Source of the DNA: Saccharomycopsis phalli
Lineage: Eukaryota; Ascomycota; Saccharomycetes; Ascoideales; Saccharomycopsidaceae
DNA length: 64,000 nucleotides
Assembly: GCA_020342235.1 (NCBI GenBank)
Contig: CP073213.1
Span: 1,776,501 to 1,840,500, forward strand
Direction of reading: 5' to 3'
Below the pieces are notes generated by a model. The model was given only the letters and a program-made list of their open reading frames with translations. It did no database searches and was not told the DNA's origin. The position numbers and the translations under genes were made by a program. This document shows, in pieces, positions 10,701-19,939 of this stretch. Within the stretch, counting starts at the first letter, position 1; each line of letters opens with the position of its first letter.

Positions 10701-11412
10701 TAGTGATGTCAGAAGCATCTTCCAAGGCAATTTGAATTAAATTAGTTTCAAGAGCCAGGTCAAAAAAGACAGTTAATAATCCTAAGCAAGTAGTGGCCTT
10801 ACTAGAAATAAACGCATCACTTTTGAAAATGTTGTCAACCAATAAGTTATAAACTGATCTGACTTCTTCATAGTCAAATTCTTGCCCAAAATACAGTATC
10901 ACGTCCTTCAAAACCTCCACAACATCCAAAGAGGCAATGGTTTCATTGGTAAGTAATGAAGGAAGGATCACTTGTACAACAACCTGGCTGAACTTCTCAT
11001 CTGGAAACAGACTGAGCCCGCTTATATAATTTCTTAGAGCAATAGTTCCCAAAGTAGTGGTAATCACTACATCATTCTTGTTGGTCCCTGTATTGTCTCT
11101 CAGTGTTATCCCAGAGGCACCCACAAGGTCTTGCAAAGTGTTCGAAACTATATTGAGCTGGTCAATCTCTAATTCATGACATGATTTTGCCAAAGTACTA
11201 AACTCCTTTGCCGCTTGGTTTTGAACTTCGGCATTGGGGTCACCCAAAGCCTTGACAAATACCTTTGCGATTCTGGTAAGGTTATATTTCAATCTCGGAA
11301 TAGGTAGATTACGAAGCCACTTGCTGATATCAAGAATTGACATATACCTTAAGTCGGGGTCGACCGACTCAAAGTTATGGAGATATTCATCGACATCCGA
11401 GGTACCAATCAT
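7777..11412 (-). CDS. CAND1: CAND1/TIP120-like cullin exchange factor
   Basis: A 1,211-residue HEAT-repeat protein, close to human CAND1 at about 1,230; the C. albicans homologue is TIP120 and the S. cerevisiae one is Lag2. CAND1 binds un-neddylated cullin-Rbx1 and helps exchange F-box receptors on SCF ligases. The family's acidic segment followed by a basic strand (YVDFSDGEYIDDEEEIDYF) lies about one third along, and the C-terminal signature GPFKHKIDDSVQVRKAAYE is clear. The frame extends eight codons further to a GTG, but the first ATG is at 11412 (MIGTSDVDEYL). It follows LEU1 in the same direction with only 122 bp between them. Confidence 0.92.
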   Translation of the reverse strand: MIGTSDVDEYLHNFESVDPDLRYMSILDISKWLRNLPIPRLKYNLTRIAKVFVKALGDPNAEVQNQAAKEFSTLAKSCHELEIDQLNIVSNTLQDLVGASGITLRDNTGTNKNDVVITTTLGTIALRNYISGLSLFPDEKFSQVVVQVILPSLLTNETIASLDVVEVLKDVILYFGQEFDYEEVRSVYNLLVDNIFKSDAFISSKATTCLGLLTVFFDLALETNLIQIALEDASDITKRFPNLSEHNVETIRLNLFIAINNNRPSILKACTAQLYAILTKDLYLDKLEAEADYSDEKKRKLNEVRDLTLRFLEDWLRCGFEKHNEYPKILEICKAFLKYETYFDDGDDEMSDGEDFAAATDDDDDYVDFSDGEYIDDEEEIDYFSVSLRKRSATIIGLYVKTWDTPGKIFHQDNIVLSLISSLGDPSELVVEQVLAALNIIVSAAKGSYYQKCLEILPRLVKSLIRNVVNIKSIGEVDNFLRFLTKLLVTFGNDFTSNYILSTFAVLEKIKANTKVDFQLDDDLLDYYSQISLCHNLVGIESKLQTIIDDIVVGLDSTRKISLNSLKCASYLVVNISEHKIDWKKFEFTGFFGAVIAKATLKEYDSEFRNAATLLLTEILVRLDLTAQYIKDILEVFKANLIYDGLVESTLRNLVVIFKNVNSNTQKFPRDWIEWLIIRLLEIARDNNPQSSALELCLSVLAKLVKYEDITEGQQLDILETVLVENFSDPELIDHKCEIIGMTLSQVKVNISLADQILDYLCDSSEMDFFTESSSGLSIIKSFVHKVDSRRAFEEILERRSKLDVTSEMLASVAVEGHLTESIRQAEKKLLQGVEDSRELSFTLSFIGAVSKSQKLDLDLNYFLELLSQYNDDELIKARISKTIGQFISRDVSNYSTRILKVIETDDSARQSILAALKETMLICKDGKYFFAIWDTIFLMANKMTIAELSTASECLTLIVLTSESFAGKFEDYINSDSWSDSASYMIISSLRQLVSKEKVTITDWDVFRRFVSTYITSEALEWKQNSVGLVSNIGHSKQKDQIILLLPIILQEIKPNKQYVRKLQIGPFKHKIDDSVQVRKAAYECLLLIVEMTDSQNLPEIFRNIVQNVFAETNEVISIANLVIKKIADIDWLVIFSDFETIETLVAKVNKIVAKTLSENATKQQQKELDEKKATIRDMCNYIDKFLSGESETPVNSELAMYWRSNIKAL

Positions 11413-11534
11413 AATTTCTAAGATGAGGGATGACACTGTGTTCCATCACACTGTTGCGTTATGTGCCCGGGTATGTTCCATTGAGGATATACAGGATTGG
11501 CAGTAATACACTTCATGACGTATATAGATACATA

Positions 11535-13727
11535 TTAAAAGTTCAACAAAGTAGAGCCTCCTTCAAAGAAACTGAACTTATCCTTTCTTTGTTTCTCGTA
11601 GGACTTAATATACTCTTCTTTCTGCAAGGTTAACCCTATTTCGTCCAAGCCATTGACTAAGTTGTTCTTTCTGAAGGAGTCAACCTCAAAAGTCGCAAGG
11701 ACTTCGCCTTCTGGAGACTTGACGACTTGGTTTGGCAAGTCAATAGTCAATTTTTCTCCCTTCTCTGCATATGGAAGGATCTTCTTGGCAATAATGTCTT
11801 GGTCCACTCTAATTGGCAAGAGCCCGTTCTTGAACGAGTTGTTGTAGAAGATATCACCAAACGAAGGAGCAATAATAGATTTGATGCCAAAGTCCTTAAG
11901 TGCCCACGGAGCGTGCTCTCTTGAGGAGCCGCAGCCAAAATTAGGACCGCTAACAACCAATATTTGTGCACTAGTCCAAGGGTCCACATTCAAGACAAAG
12001 TCTGTAGGGACATCATTATTGAATCTGAGCTCGTAGAATAAACCATTCTTGAGCCCAGTTCTCTTGATGGTCTTCAAGAATTGCTTTGGAATGATCGCAT
12101 CAGTATCGACATTTGCCTTCTTGAGTGGTGCAGCAATACCAGTCAAGGTTTCAAACTTACCCAAGCCTTGGGTCTCCTTCTCGGCTTCTTGTATGTTCTC
12201 TTCGACAGAGTCGTCGTCAGACTCGGTTTGGTTAACAGTCAATTTCTTAACATATTTGGTTGGCTCTTCAATCTCAATAGCAACCTTTGGCTCGTCACTG
12301 AATTTGTAATGGAACTCTCTGATATCAGTGAATTTTCCAGTGATGGCAGCAGCAGCAGCCATAGCCGGACTCATAAGATGTGTTCTGGATTGAGGACCTT
12401 GTCGTCCTTCGAAATTTCTGTTGGAGGTAGACGCACATCTCTCTCCAGGGTTGAGAATATCTGGGTTCATACCAAGGCACATTGAGCAACCAGCTTCTCT
12501 CCATTCAAAACCAGAGTCGGTAAAGATCTTATCAAGACCCTCGGCCTCGGCTTGAGTCTTGACCAATCCTGATCCAGGAACAATCAATGCCAATTTGACA
12601 TTTTCGGCAATCTTGTTACCCTTGACCACTTGCGCAGCAGCTCTAAGGTCTTCTATTCTGGAATTGGTGCATGAGCCAATAAAAACCTTGTCGATGGAAA
12701 TGTCTTGCAATTTGACATTTGGCTCAAGACCCATGTACTTGAGAGATCTTATCATTCCACTCTTTTTGATCTCGTCAGTTTCCTTCGCTGGATCAGGCAC
12801 CAGTGCAGTGATTGGCAATGCATCTTGCGGAGAGGTACCCCAGGTGATTGTAGGACTGACATCCTTGGCATCAATAACAATTTCGGAATCGAAATGGGCA
12901 TCAGGGTCACTTTTAAGTGTCTTCCAGTATGCCACGGCCTTCTCCCATTCCTCACCCTTTGGAGCCAAAGGACGGTTCTTGATATAGTTGAAGGTGATTT
13001 CATTTGGACTGATCATACCAGCACGAGCACCCGCTTCAATGGACATGTTGCACATACTCATTCTGGCTTCCATCGAGAGATTCTCAATTGCCTCACCAGC
13101 AAATTCAATGACATGGCCAGTACCTCCGGCAGTACCAATCCGCCCAATAATATGGAGAACCAAGTCCTTGGAAGTGATTCCTGGAAGCAATTTTCCCGTC
13201 ACAAGAACTCTCATGTTCTTCGACTTGGATTGGTTGAGAGTTTGGGTAGCCAAGACATGCTCCACTTCAGACGTACCAATTCCAAAGGCAAGTGCACCAA
13301 AGGCTCCGTGAGTGGAAGTATGACTGTCACCACAGACGACAGTAGTTCCAGGAAGAGTGAAACCTTGCTCTGGACCAACGACGTGGACAATTCCCTGTCT
13401 TGCGTCAGTCATTCCAAAGTATGGCACATGAAATTTCTTGACGTTACGCTCAAGAGTTTGCACCTGGAGCTTGGAGTCTTTTTGCTTGATGAATGTCTTG
13501 ACATTTTGAAAAGTCTTTCTCGAGACAGTTGGAATATTGTGGTCGACAGTTGCCAAAGTACAATCTGTTCTTCTCACTTTTCTACCATTGCTTTCAAGTC
13601 CTTCAAAAGCCTGAGGAGAGGTCACTTCGTGAACCAAATGACGATCAATGTAGAGCAAATTGGAACCACTAGGGTCCTTGTAAACAACGTGGTCTTCGAA
13701 AACTTTGTCGTAAAGTGTTTTTCCCAT
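11535..13727 (-). CDS. LEU1: 3-isopropylmalate dehydratase
   Basis: This 730-residue aconitase-family enzyme isomerises 2-isopropylmalate to 3-isopropylmalate in leucine biosynthesis, in the cytosol. The large (LeuC) half carries the cysteines that hold the 4Fe-4S cluster in GSCTNSR and GCSMCLG. A short acidic linker ([12 protein letters not shown]) leads to the small (LeuD) half, which begins near [18 protein letters not shown] and contains the swivel motif [15 protein letters not shown]. Bacteria carry these halves as two proteins; fungi fuse them. The ATG at 13727 starts [13 protein letters not shown], matching the family. A palindromic Leu3-type double site lies 71 bp upstream, consistent with control by the alpha-isopropylmalate/Leu3 circuit. 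Confidence 0.97.
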   Translation of the reverse strand: MGKTLYDKVFEDHVVYKDPSGSNLLYIDRHLVHEVTSPQAFEGLESNGRKVRRTDCTLATVDHNIPTVSRKTFQNVKTFIKQKDSKLQVQTLERNVKKFHVPYFGMTDARQGIVHVVGPEQGFTLPGTTVVCGDSHTSTHGAFGALAFGIGTSEVEHVLATQTLNQSKSKNMRVLVTGKLLPGITSKDLVLHIIGRIGTAGGTGHVIEFAGEAIENLSMEARMSMCNMSIEAGARAGMISPNEITFNYIKNRPLAPKGEEWEKAVAYWKTLKSDPDAHFDSEIVIDAKDVSPTITWGTSPQDALPITALVPDPAKETDEIKKSGMIRSLKYMGLEPNVKLQDISIDKVFIGSCTNSRIEDLRAAAQVVKGNKIAENVKLALIVPGSGLVKTQAEAEGLDKIFTDSGFEWREAGCSMCLGMNPDILNPGERCASTSNRNFEGRQGPQSRTHLMSPAMAAAAAITGKFTDIREFHYKFSDEPKVAIEIEEPTKYVKKLTVNQTESDDDSVEENIQEAEKETQGLGKFETLTGIAAPLKKANVDTDAIIPKQFLKTIKRTGLKNGLFYELRFNNDVPTDFVLNVDPWTSAQILVVSGPNFGCGSSREHAPWALKDFGIKSIIAPSFGDIFYNNSFKNGLLPIRVDQDIIAKKILPYAEKGEKLTIDLPNQVVKSPEGEVLATFEVDSFRKNNLVNGLDEIGLTLQKEEYIKSYEKQRKDKFSFFEGGSTLLNF

Positions 13728-14065
13728 AATTAATTGGTTTTAGTGTGGGGACAAGACTGACATTTTATAAGTGGAAAAACTTAGTCATATTGATGATCCG
13801 GTAACGGGCCGTTACCGGAGCAAGTATTTTCAAGCCAATCATAATCGCGCATTTCGTAAGGCAACCATAATCGGAAATAAAATAAGTTTATTAACAAAGA
13901 GAAACACTGTATATAATAATTAATGTCCTAACGACCCCGCCTTACCAAGATTGATTTCATGTATTAAATCGTAAAAGCAATTTCAAATTACAAACTAGAA
14001 TCAAATATATAAATAACACTGAAAATTAAAAGTACATATTTTACAAAAAATAAGCAAATTCAAAT
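13728..14065 (-). promoter_or_regulatory. LEU1 promoter region
   Basis: This 338-bp gap separates the LEU1 start from the stop of the upstream membrane-protein gene. On the minus strand TATAAAA lies at 13763-13769, about 36 bp before the ATG, downstream of the double Leu3-type site at 13798-13818. The rest is AT-rich with nothing else recognisable. Confidence 0.65.
13798..13818. promoter_or_regulatory. Palindromic double Leu3-type binding site
   Basis: The sequence CCGGTAACGG, then a single G, then CCGTTACCGG forms a perfect 21-bp palindrome. Each half is itself a CCG-N4-CGG element, the core recognised by the zinc-cluster regulator Leu3. It lies 71 bp upstream of the LEU1 ATG. Leu3 control of LEU1 is known in S. 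cerevisiae; the adjacent doubled arrangement is what the sequence shows here. Confidence 0.85.
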
Positions 14066-15643
14066 TCACTCAATCGACGTATCAGCCCCATCTCCGATAG
14101 TATTAGGTGTTGACTCAATATAATACTTTCTCGGAGAGCCTGGTATGATCACTGATGTGTAGTTAGGACTGTCTAATAATTCATGAGTACTGTGAATGAC
14201 TGAAGGGAATATCAATTTGCTTGTCGATATCACTCTGCCTGTTGCTATTAATTTGCGGGGGGTAATTGATTTTTCAACAGTTTTGGCACCGCTTGTGTAA
14301 TATTTAAATGAATCCAGTCGAGGGGTATGTGTACTTGTTGATGATAACGTCCGAGTCCGTTCAGGGGTTTTCAATTTCGGAAAGTTGTCGTGACTGTCAA
14401 TAGACAGAATGTCATCAACTACTGTTTCTGAATCTGAGAATGCTTCTTCCAGGGTAGTGGATTCATAACGTCTCAAACGATATTTCTCTAAATCTTCTTT
14501 TTCTTTTTTTTGAGCATCGTGGCCAGTAGATTCAGGCTGAGTTGTCCTCGCATGGCCTAAATTACTTTTCGAGTGATCATACGGCAAGGTAGTTTTATTA
14601 ATTTTCTCAGTGCCATATTCCAAACTTGTCTTCAAACTTTCGTTTTCCAAAGAAGCAGCTGGGGGTTTCTCGTCTTTAAAAGATCTATCCTGAGAATCGC
14701 CAGAACTGTTTTTAGTTTTCTTTGCCTTTTTGCTTTTGACCGGTGTACCATTGCCACTCTTTTTTGTTGACTTCCCGCTAGAAGATTTGACAATCTTGGT
14801 AGTTGGCGTTTTGGCTGTCTTTACTCTGAATTGGCCTTTATGACTATCGTGGTATTCCTTAAAGTCTCGTATGAGGAATCTCCAAAACAATCTTAGAACC
14901 GGGTACAAGAGGAATAATACAAGCACAATAGTAGCAACAATAGCCACTTTTAAGATTTGCTCTTGCTGCTCCTCTGATAGAGAAAAGTAATGCTTTTCCA
15001 ATAACTCAGCTGTAAGCTCTTTAAAGTTACTAAATGATTCTTGAACGCTAAGCTTCCAGTATTGATATCTTGGAAATACGAAGCTGTTATAAAAAACAAG
15101 ATCTGCAAATTGCTTCAATTTCTCCGTAACCAACTCTTCAAAGACACCGAGAAATTCCTTAAATCTAAGAGATAAGTATTGGTATTTTGGAAATATATAG
15201 CTGTTGTATACAGCAACATCAACTAATTGGCCCACCTTCTCTTTCAAAATCTCCCACAAGAATGTGGCCTGATATTCAATGGTCTCAAATCCTTCGTTGA
15301 CGAATTCAGACCCAGAAACAACATACTCATTCTTAAGTATGTTTTCCTCCACAATTTGCATGACGCTGGTTCCATTGTTAGACACACCAGCCACCTTCAA
15401 CGAAGCATTGGTTTCAACAATCTTACCTAGTCCAGCCATACCATTATCGAAGTTGTCAGGAAGGGTAGCATTGTCCAATAAACTACTGGAGTAGTTTGCG
15501 ACTTTATAGCCATCGAGCAACAATAACTGGCTCAATCTGTTGGAAATAGGAATTAAAAACTCAGGCAAATACTCCGTGTTTAGTAGCGAAAGAAAAGGTA
15601 GTAGAAACGTTGCCGAGGCAATTATTGCAATTGTAAATATCAT
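14066..15643 (-). CDS. Two-TM membrane protein with internal duplication, unknown function
   Basis: A 525-residue protein I do not recognise. Residues 1-22 form a hydrophobic signal anchor. Residues 23-229 hold several N-glycosylation sites (NYS, NAT, NAS, NGT) and look luminal. Two related 36-residue blocks follow one another at about 141-176 and 180-215, sharing the patterns VYNSYIFPKYQY and FYNSFVFPRYQY and ending FEELVTEKL and FKELTAELL. A strong transmembrane helix spans about 230-256 (ILKVAIVATIVLVLFLLYPV). The remainder is a basic, Ser/Thr-rich, probably disordered cytosolic tail with many SP/TP sites. Codon pattern and length say it is a real gene. Start ATG at 15643. Confidence 0.75.
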   Translation of the reverse strand: MIFTIAIIASATFLLPFLSLLNTEYLPEFLIPISNRLSQLLLLDGYKVANYSSSLLDNATLPDNFDNGMAGLGKIVETNASLKVAGVSNNGTSVMQIVEENILKNEYVVSGSEFVNEGFETIEYQATFLWEILKEKVGQLVDVAVYNSYIFPKYQYLSLRFKEFLGVFEELVTEKLKQFADLVFYNSFVFPRYQYWKLSVQESFSNFKELTAELLEKHYFSLSEEQQEQILKVAIVATIVLVLFLLYPVLRLFWRFLIRDFKEYHDSHKGQFRVKTAKTPTTKIVKSSSGKSTKKSGNGTPVKSKKAKKTKNSSGDSQDRSFKDEKPPAASLENESLKTSLEYGTEKINKTTLPYDHSKSNLGHARTTQPESTGHDAQKKEKEDLEKYRLRRYESTTLEEAFSDSETVVDDILSIDSHDNFPKLKTPERTRTLSSTSTHTPRLDSFKYYTSGAKTVEKSITPRKLIATGRVISTSKLIFPSVIHSTHELLDSPNYTSVIIPGSPRKYYIESTPNTIGDGADTSIE

Positions 15644-16340
15644 ATTACCACGAAACTGGTCAGCAAGTTTTAGAAGGGACCTAGTTTTTTGTTTTTGTTT
15701 AGTGTTAGTTCGAGCCCAACATACTTAGCGCGAGAGTCTGTGTAATCATGTACAAGCGGTGTGACAAATACATTAGGCACATGACCGCCACCTCACAGGT
15801 TCATCCCAAAAAAAAATATTACGTCATATTTAAAATGATATACCAAATACCAAGCAAAAAATTAAAGTAATTCTCTTGTTTGTGATATTTTCGTGGCCGT
15901 GGTGGAAAGGGGTAAGTTTTAGAGAAGCCAGGTCCTTAGTCCACGTACAATCATGCTGGCTGAAAGAAAAATCTGATGTCTCATGAATTCCAGATAAAAA
16001 AGAAATTGAAGAGGGAGGCCGAGGCACTTATATCACGTGCGTGCCTGTAATGAGTGGTCTGGCCACACGAGTCGCTTCCCACCAAAATCTTACACGTTTC
16101 GTACTATACAATGGTTAAATGATAAAAAAATAATAACATTATGCATTCATTATACATTGCTATTCATTAACTTATAATTTCTGCTTCGTGTATACTCTTT
16201 AATTATACTTGTTTCAATCCGAGATTGCCATCAAACCTTAAAAAAAATTTACCCGGGTGCCATCGCTGCACAACCAGTACTCACATTTTCCCGTTAGCAT
16301 TTAAATAGTGACATTCCTGGACATCATCTCTCACGAATCT
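15644..16340. promoter_or_regulatory. Divergent promoter region
   Basis: This 697-bp region is shared by the minus-strand membrane-protein gene and TAM41 on the plus strand. It holds a CACGTG box at 16034-16039 (Cbf1-type) and several A/T runs. No gene or RNA was recognised. Confidence 0.5.
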
Positions 16341-17798
16341 ATGATGTTGAGAGCGAAAAGGTTTTTGTCTGTGTCTCATTGTCTTAAATTTAAGGTCTCT
16401 GTTCCCAAGTTCAGTGATCGTTCGGTGGAAAAGAAAGTTTCAGAGTCAAATGACTTTGTTCAACTGACCGCCACTAGCCCTGTGGTAACCAAGAAACCTA
16501 ATGACAAAGACTTGTTCTTCTTGGAGAATGCCTATAAGAAATATGAGAAGATATCGTCCAACACCCTTGAAGCTACTTATTTGAGCTCAAAAATTGCTCC
16601 TCTTGCAAGTAACGCGGAATTGTCCCTGTACTTGAAAGATAATAGAGCGGAATTTCTCAACTTCAGAAGTTTCAATCACCTTCCGTTAAACTTTGGTGCC
16701 AATCAGTATATTGGTTCAGCTAATCAAGATCTCCAAAAAATCAGCCAAAAGTTTAGGTACACACCGATTAAATATGCATTTGCATATGGCTCAAAGGTGT
16801 TTAAGCAGAAGAATAATAACAACCCGAGCCAAATTGATTTGATCTTGTCTTCTACGTTTGTTGATCATTTCCATTCCCTCAATTTAAATAATAATCCCGA
16901 ACATTATTCTTTTTTGAAGAATTTTGGATCTGACTTTGTCCATAAAATAGGGAAAGCAGGTGCAGGAGTCTACTTCAATCCCTATGTTAAAGTGGATGAT
17001 CACGTCGTGAAGTATGGTGTGACTTCTGTGGAAAACATTCTCGATGATCTTCTTAACTGGAACTCTTTGTACATTGCTGGTAGATTGCAAAAACCAGTTA
17101 AGATTTTGAAGGATGATGCACGGGTTCGCTTCGTCAACCAAGTGAATTTGAGAAACGCTATTGCTGTGAGCCTTTTATTGACAAAGTCTAACACATTGAA
17201 TGAATTTGAACTCTTTAAGACAATTGCTTCCATGAGTTACCAAGGTGATATTAGAACCATGATTGGTGGCGAAAACCCAAACAAGGTGGCGAATATCATT
17301 GAAGCTCAATTTGATGAATTCAAGCAGTTATATGAACCTTTGATTGGAACCTTTGTTGATGAGCAAGGATTGTCTATCACTAATGGCAACTTGGTGATTA
17401 ACAAGGATGCCAATTACTTATCGAAGCTTATTCAAGACTTACCATATAATTTCAAATTGAAATTGTATAGTATCTACGCTTCAAAATTCCCTGGTGACGA
17501 TCATTCGAAATCTGTCTTTGACGGAAGTAATAAGACAGAAGTGTATGATATCTTTAAGAAATACTATACTAGGCTGGAAACTAGTGCAGCAGTCGATACC
17601 GGTGACGCTCAAGTGGAAAGTACTTTTGCCAACTCCATTGCCAATGACCCTCAACTACAACATAACCTTACTAAGTCCCTCCAACAAATTGTCTTTTACC
17701 CTTCGCTTGTTCAATCTTTCAAAGGTATCTTTACAGCAGGCTTGATCAAGAGCTACAACTATGCAAGTGAAAAGAGACAAAAGGCTTTGCAGAACTGA
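16341..17798 (+). CDS. TAM41: Mitochondrial CDP-diacylglycerol synthase
   Basis: Peripheral inner-membrane enzyme on the matrix side that makes CDP-diacylglycerol from phosphatidic acid and CTP for cardiolipin synthesis. The 485-residue product carries the family's nucleotidyltransferase signature FAYGSKVF followed by QIDLIL, whose aspartate is expected to bind metal. The N-terminus MMLRAKRFLSVSHCLKFK is basic and Ser-rich, as in a mitochondrial presequence. The open frame reaches back to a GTG at 16308, but the first ATGs are at 16341 and 16344. The 3' end faces a long non-coding stretch. Confidence 0.93.
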   Translation: MMLRAKRFLSVSHCLKFKVSVPKFSDRSVEKKVSESNDFVQLTATSPVVTKKPNDKDLFFLENAYKKYEKISSNTLEATYLSSKIAPLASNAELSLYLKDNRAEFLNFRSFNHLPLNFGANQYIGSANQDLQKISQKFRYTPIKYAFAYGSKVFKQKNNNNPSQIDLILSSTFVDHFHSLNLNNNPEHYSFLKNFGSDFVHKIGKAGAGVYFNPYVKVDDHVVKYGVTSVENILDDLLNWNSLYIAGRLQKPVKILKDDARVRFVNQVNLRNAIAVSLLLTKSNTLNEFELFKTIASMSYQGDIRTMIGGENPNKVANIIEAQFDEFKQLYEPLIGTFVDEQGLSITNGNLVINKDANYLSKLIQDLPYNFKLKLYSIYASKFPGDDHSKSVFDGSNKTEVYDIFKKYYTRLETSAAVDTGDAQVESTFANSIANDPQLQHNLTKSLQQIVFYPSLVQSFKGIFTAGLIKSYNYASEKRQKALQN

Positions 17799-19939
17799 TT
17801 TTAATGAAATATAAATGATGATTGATGTAACATGTCAGCAAATGACAGACAGTATGTACGATTTGTATCTTATATATAAAACTAAATTTATGAAACCAAT
17901 TTGGTAAAGCTGTAAAGATTGCTTGGTAAAAATGCAAAGTTTACTTGGTAAAAATTATTGCAATTTAGTAAGAATCCCCAAGATACGTTGAATCTATAAA
18001 ACATTTGTACAATAATTACTGAACAAATAATATTGATGTCTACTTTCAGCACCGAAATATTATTGTTTTCAATTTTAGCGAGACCAATAAACTACCCATT
18101 TAGATTCGAGAATTTTTGGACTAGACTTTATTTGAAGGATACAAGTAACATGTATGAACTTAATCAGATTGAATGGTATTACAGCACAACAGACTATATC
18201 ATAGCGTAAAGAAGATTTCGCCAAATACAGCCCATAATATGATACCTTCGCAATAAATTATTCATTTGACAAGTAAATTACCTATATTAGCCAAATGAAG
18301 ACTGTGTAATTGTATGCCAATAGATCTGACAGGTTAGTAGGATAGTGTAATGAAGAAGGTTTACTCTAATATATTTGTAACCCGCTTTATCCTTTGATTC
18401 CTTTTAGATAATCAGGACTTTCCCTTTTTAATTATTACTTCCAGTCTGGCTCCAACTTCTCCGTTAGTGAAGTTGCCCCAACTAATGCAACTCCATATTC
18501 CGCCGAGTAATAGCCCTTTCTTCTCAAGAATAAATAGTTAAGCGAATATACTTTAGCTATTTTACCGACTCGTATCCTGTTTATTATATTACAGATGGTA
18601 AAAATAAAGTGTGTCTACCTGTAACATTTCCAGTCAATATTAATATATGATGTAAGCAAGACAAGGAAAAAATGAGGAGCTACCCAAAAGATAAAGGGAA
18701 AATAAATGATTACCAAAATAAGAAGTGCGAACCAGGATGTCATTGTTAGTCTTTCTGTTTGTAGCCTAGTGTTTGAAGTTATCTGAGACTGACGTATGCT
18801 CGGTTAACTCAAACCTAAAACCAGGAAAAACAATAAAGCGGAGAATACCAGGTTCCAATTTTAAAAAAAGCTTTAATAGGGTACCTATCACTGAATCATA
18901 CCGAGTTTCATTTCTCATTGGTGCAGTAACGACGTCATATCTTCTAAGTCGCTTCCTGGGTTTAAAAGAGTAGGTGAACACAGTAGAAACCAAACCCCGG
19001 TTACACATGGCTCAGCCGTTTCTACCGTAATGTACTATATATATATATACATTTCATAGCCAATAACACACTAAAGCAAATCAGGCGAGATAACATATTC
19101 CGGATGAAACGGGACGTTCAGAAAGGGACAATTCCCACTGGAAAATATAGGTTTTTTCTACGCACGTAGGTTATGTGTGAATACAGTGTACATACAAACG
19201 TCCATACCAAAACGTAACAACTCCTCTACCAATTCCCACCCACAATGGTAATTCTACTGATTTCCAGCTGCTATATCGCCTAAATTGAAGGTGCTTGAAT
19301 CCATTGATTTTCAATGTTTCAAGTTACTGCCAAGTCTCTTTCAACATCATGTCCACCAATTTAATACAATAAATTTTGGCAGACTTTGTCACATCAGCGG
19401 GTGGTAGAGCTAAAACAGTTGTAATGATAATAGAACGGGAAATATCATATACCCTTGGTCAAAGTTGCTTATTAATAGTACGGATCAACTGAGTGTAATG
19501 GTGAATGATTTGTCAGCTTGGCAACCTTATTGTAGGTAGGGACACCCAACGCTCTGACAGGAAAGTACATCCGACAACTGATTCTATTAGCAATGACCAA
19601 AGACGCTGTCGAATGAAATGTGTCATCCGGCAGGATAGCAACAGTGTACCCACTGGTTATTTGGCTACAGAACCATATGCTATATCTGTCTTGTGTGCCT
19701 TATTTGAAGGATGCTGATGACCATGCAATGGCCAAATGTGACTCGGACTTACAGACTAAGTCGGTATAGCACTTTCTAGCAAGAATTGAAATTCCAACGT
19801 CCAAACATTGACGGGAATCATACTATGTATTCGGATACTAAAATTCGCCAATTTGTGACATGTCCAGGCAATTTGTCATCAAACGTGCCAGACGCAATAA
19901 CATAAAACAGGGCTGTCACTCAAAAGAGACAATTGGCCA
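17799..19939. other. 2.1-kb non-coding region before a transporter gene
   Basis: This is the longest gap in the window, between the TAM41 stop and the start of an MFS transporter. Only short, unrecognisable open frames occur. Visible features are an (AT)n run near 19036-19049, the inverted repeat CTACG-CA-CGTAG at 19158-19169 and general AT richness. Part of it must be the transporter promoter. I found no tRNA, LTR or transposon. Confidence 0.5.

Noticed and set aside
12705-13733. Long open frame (342 codons) on the plus strand opposite LEU1
   Set aside because: It mirrors LEU1 exactly, its translation has no recognisable domain, and LEU1 itself is certain. Codon bias of the real gene keeps the opposite strand open.
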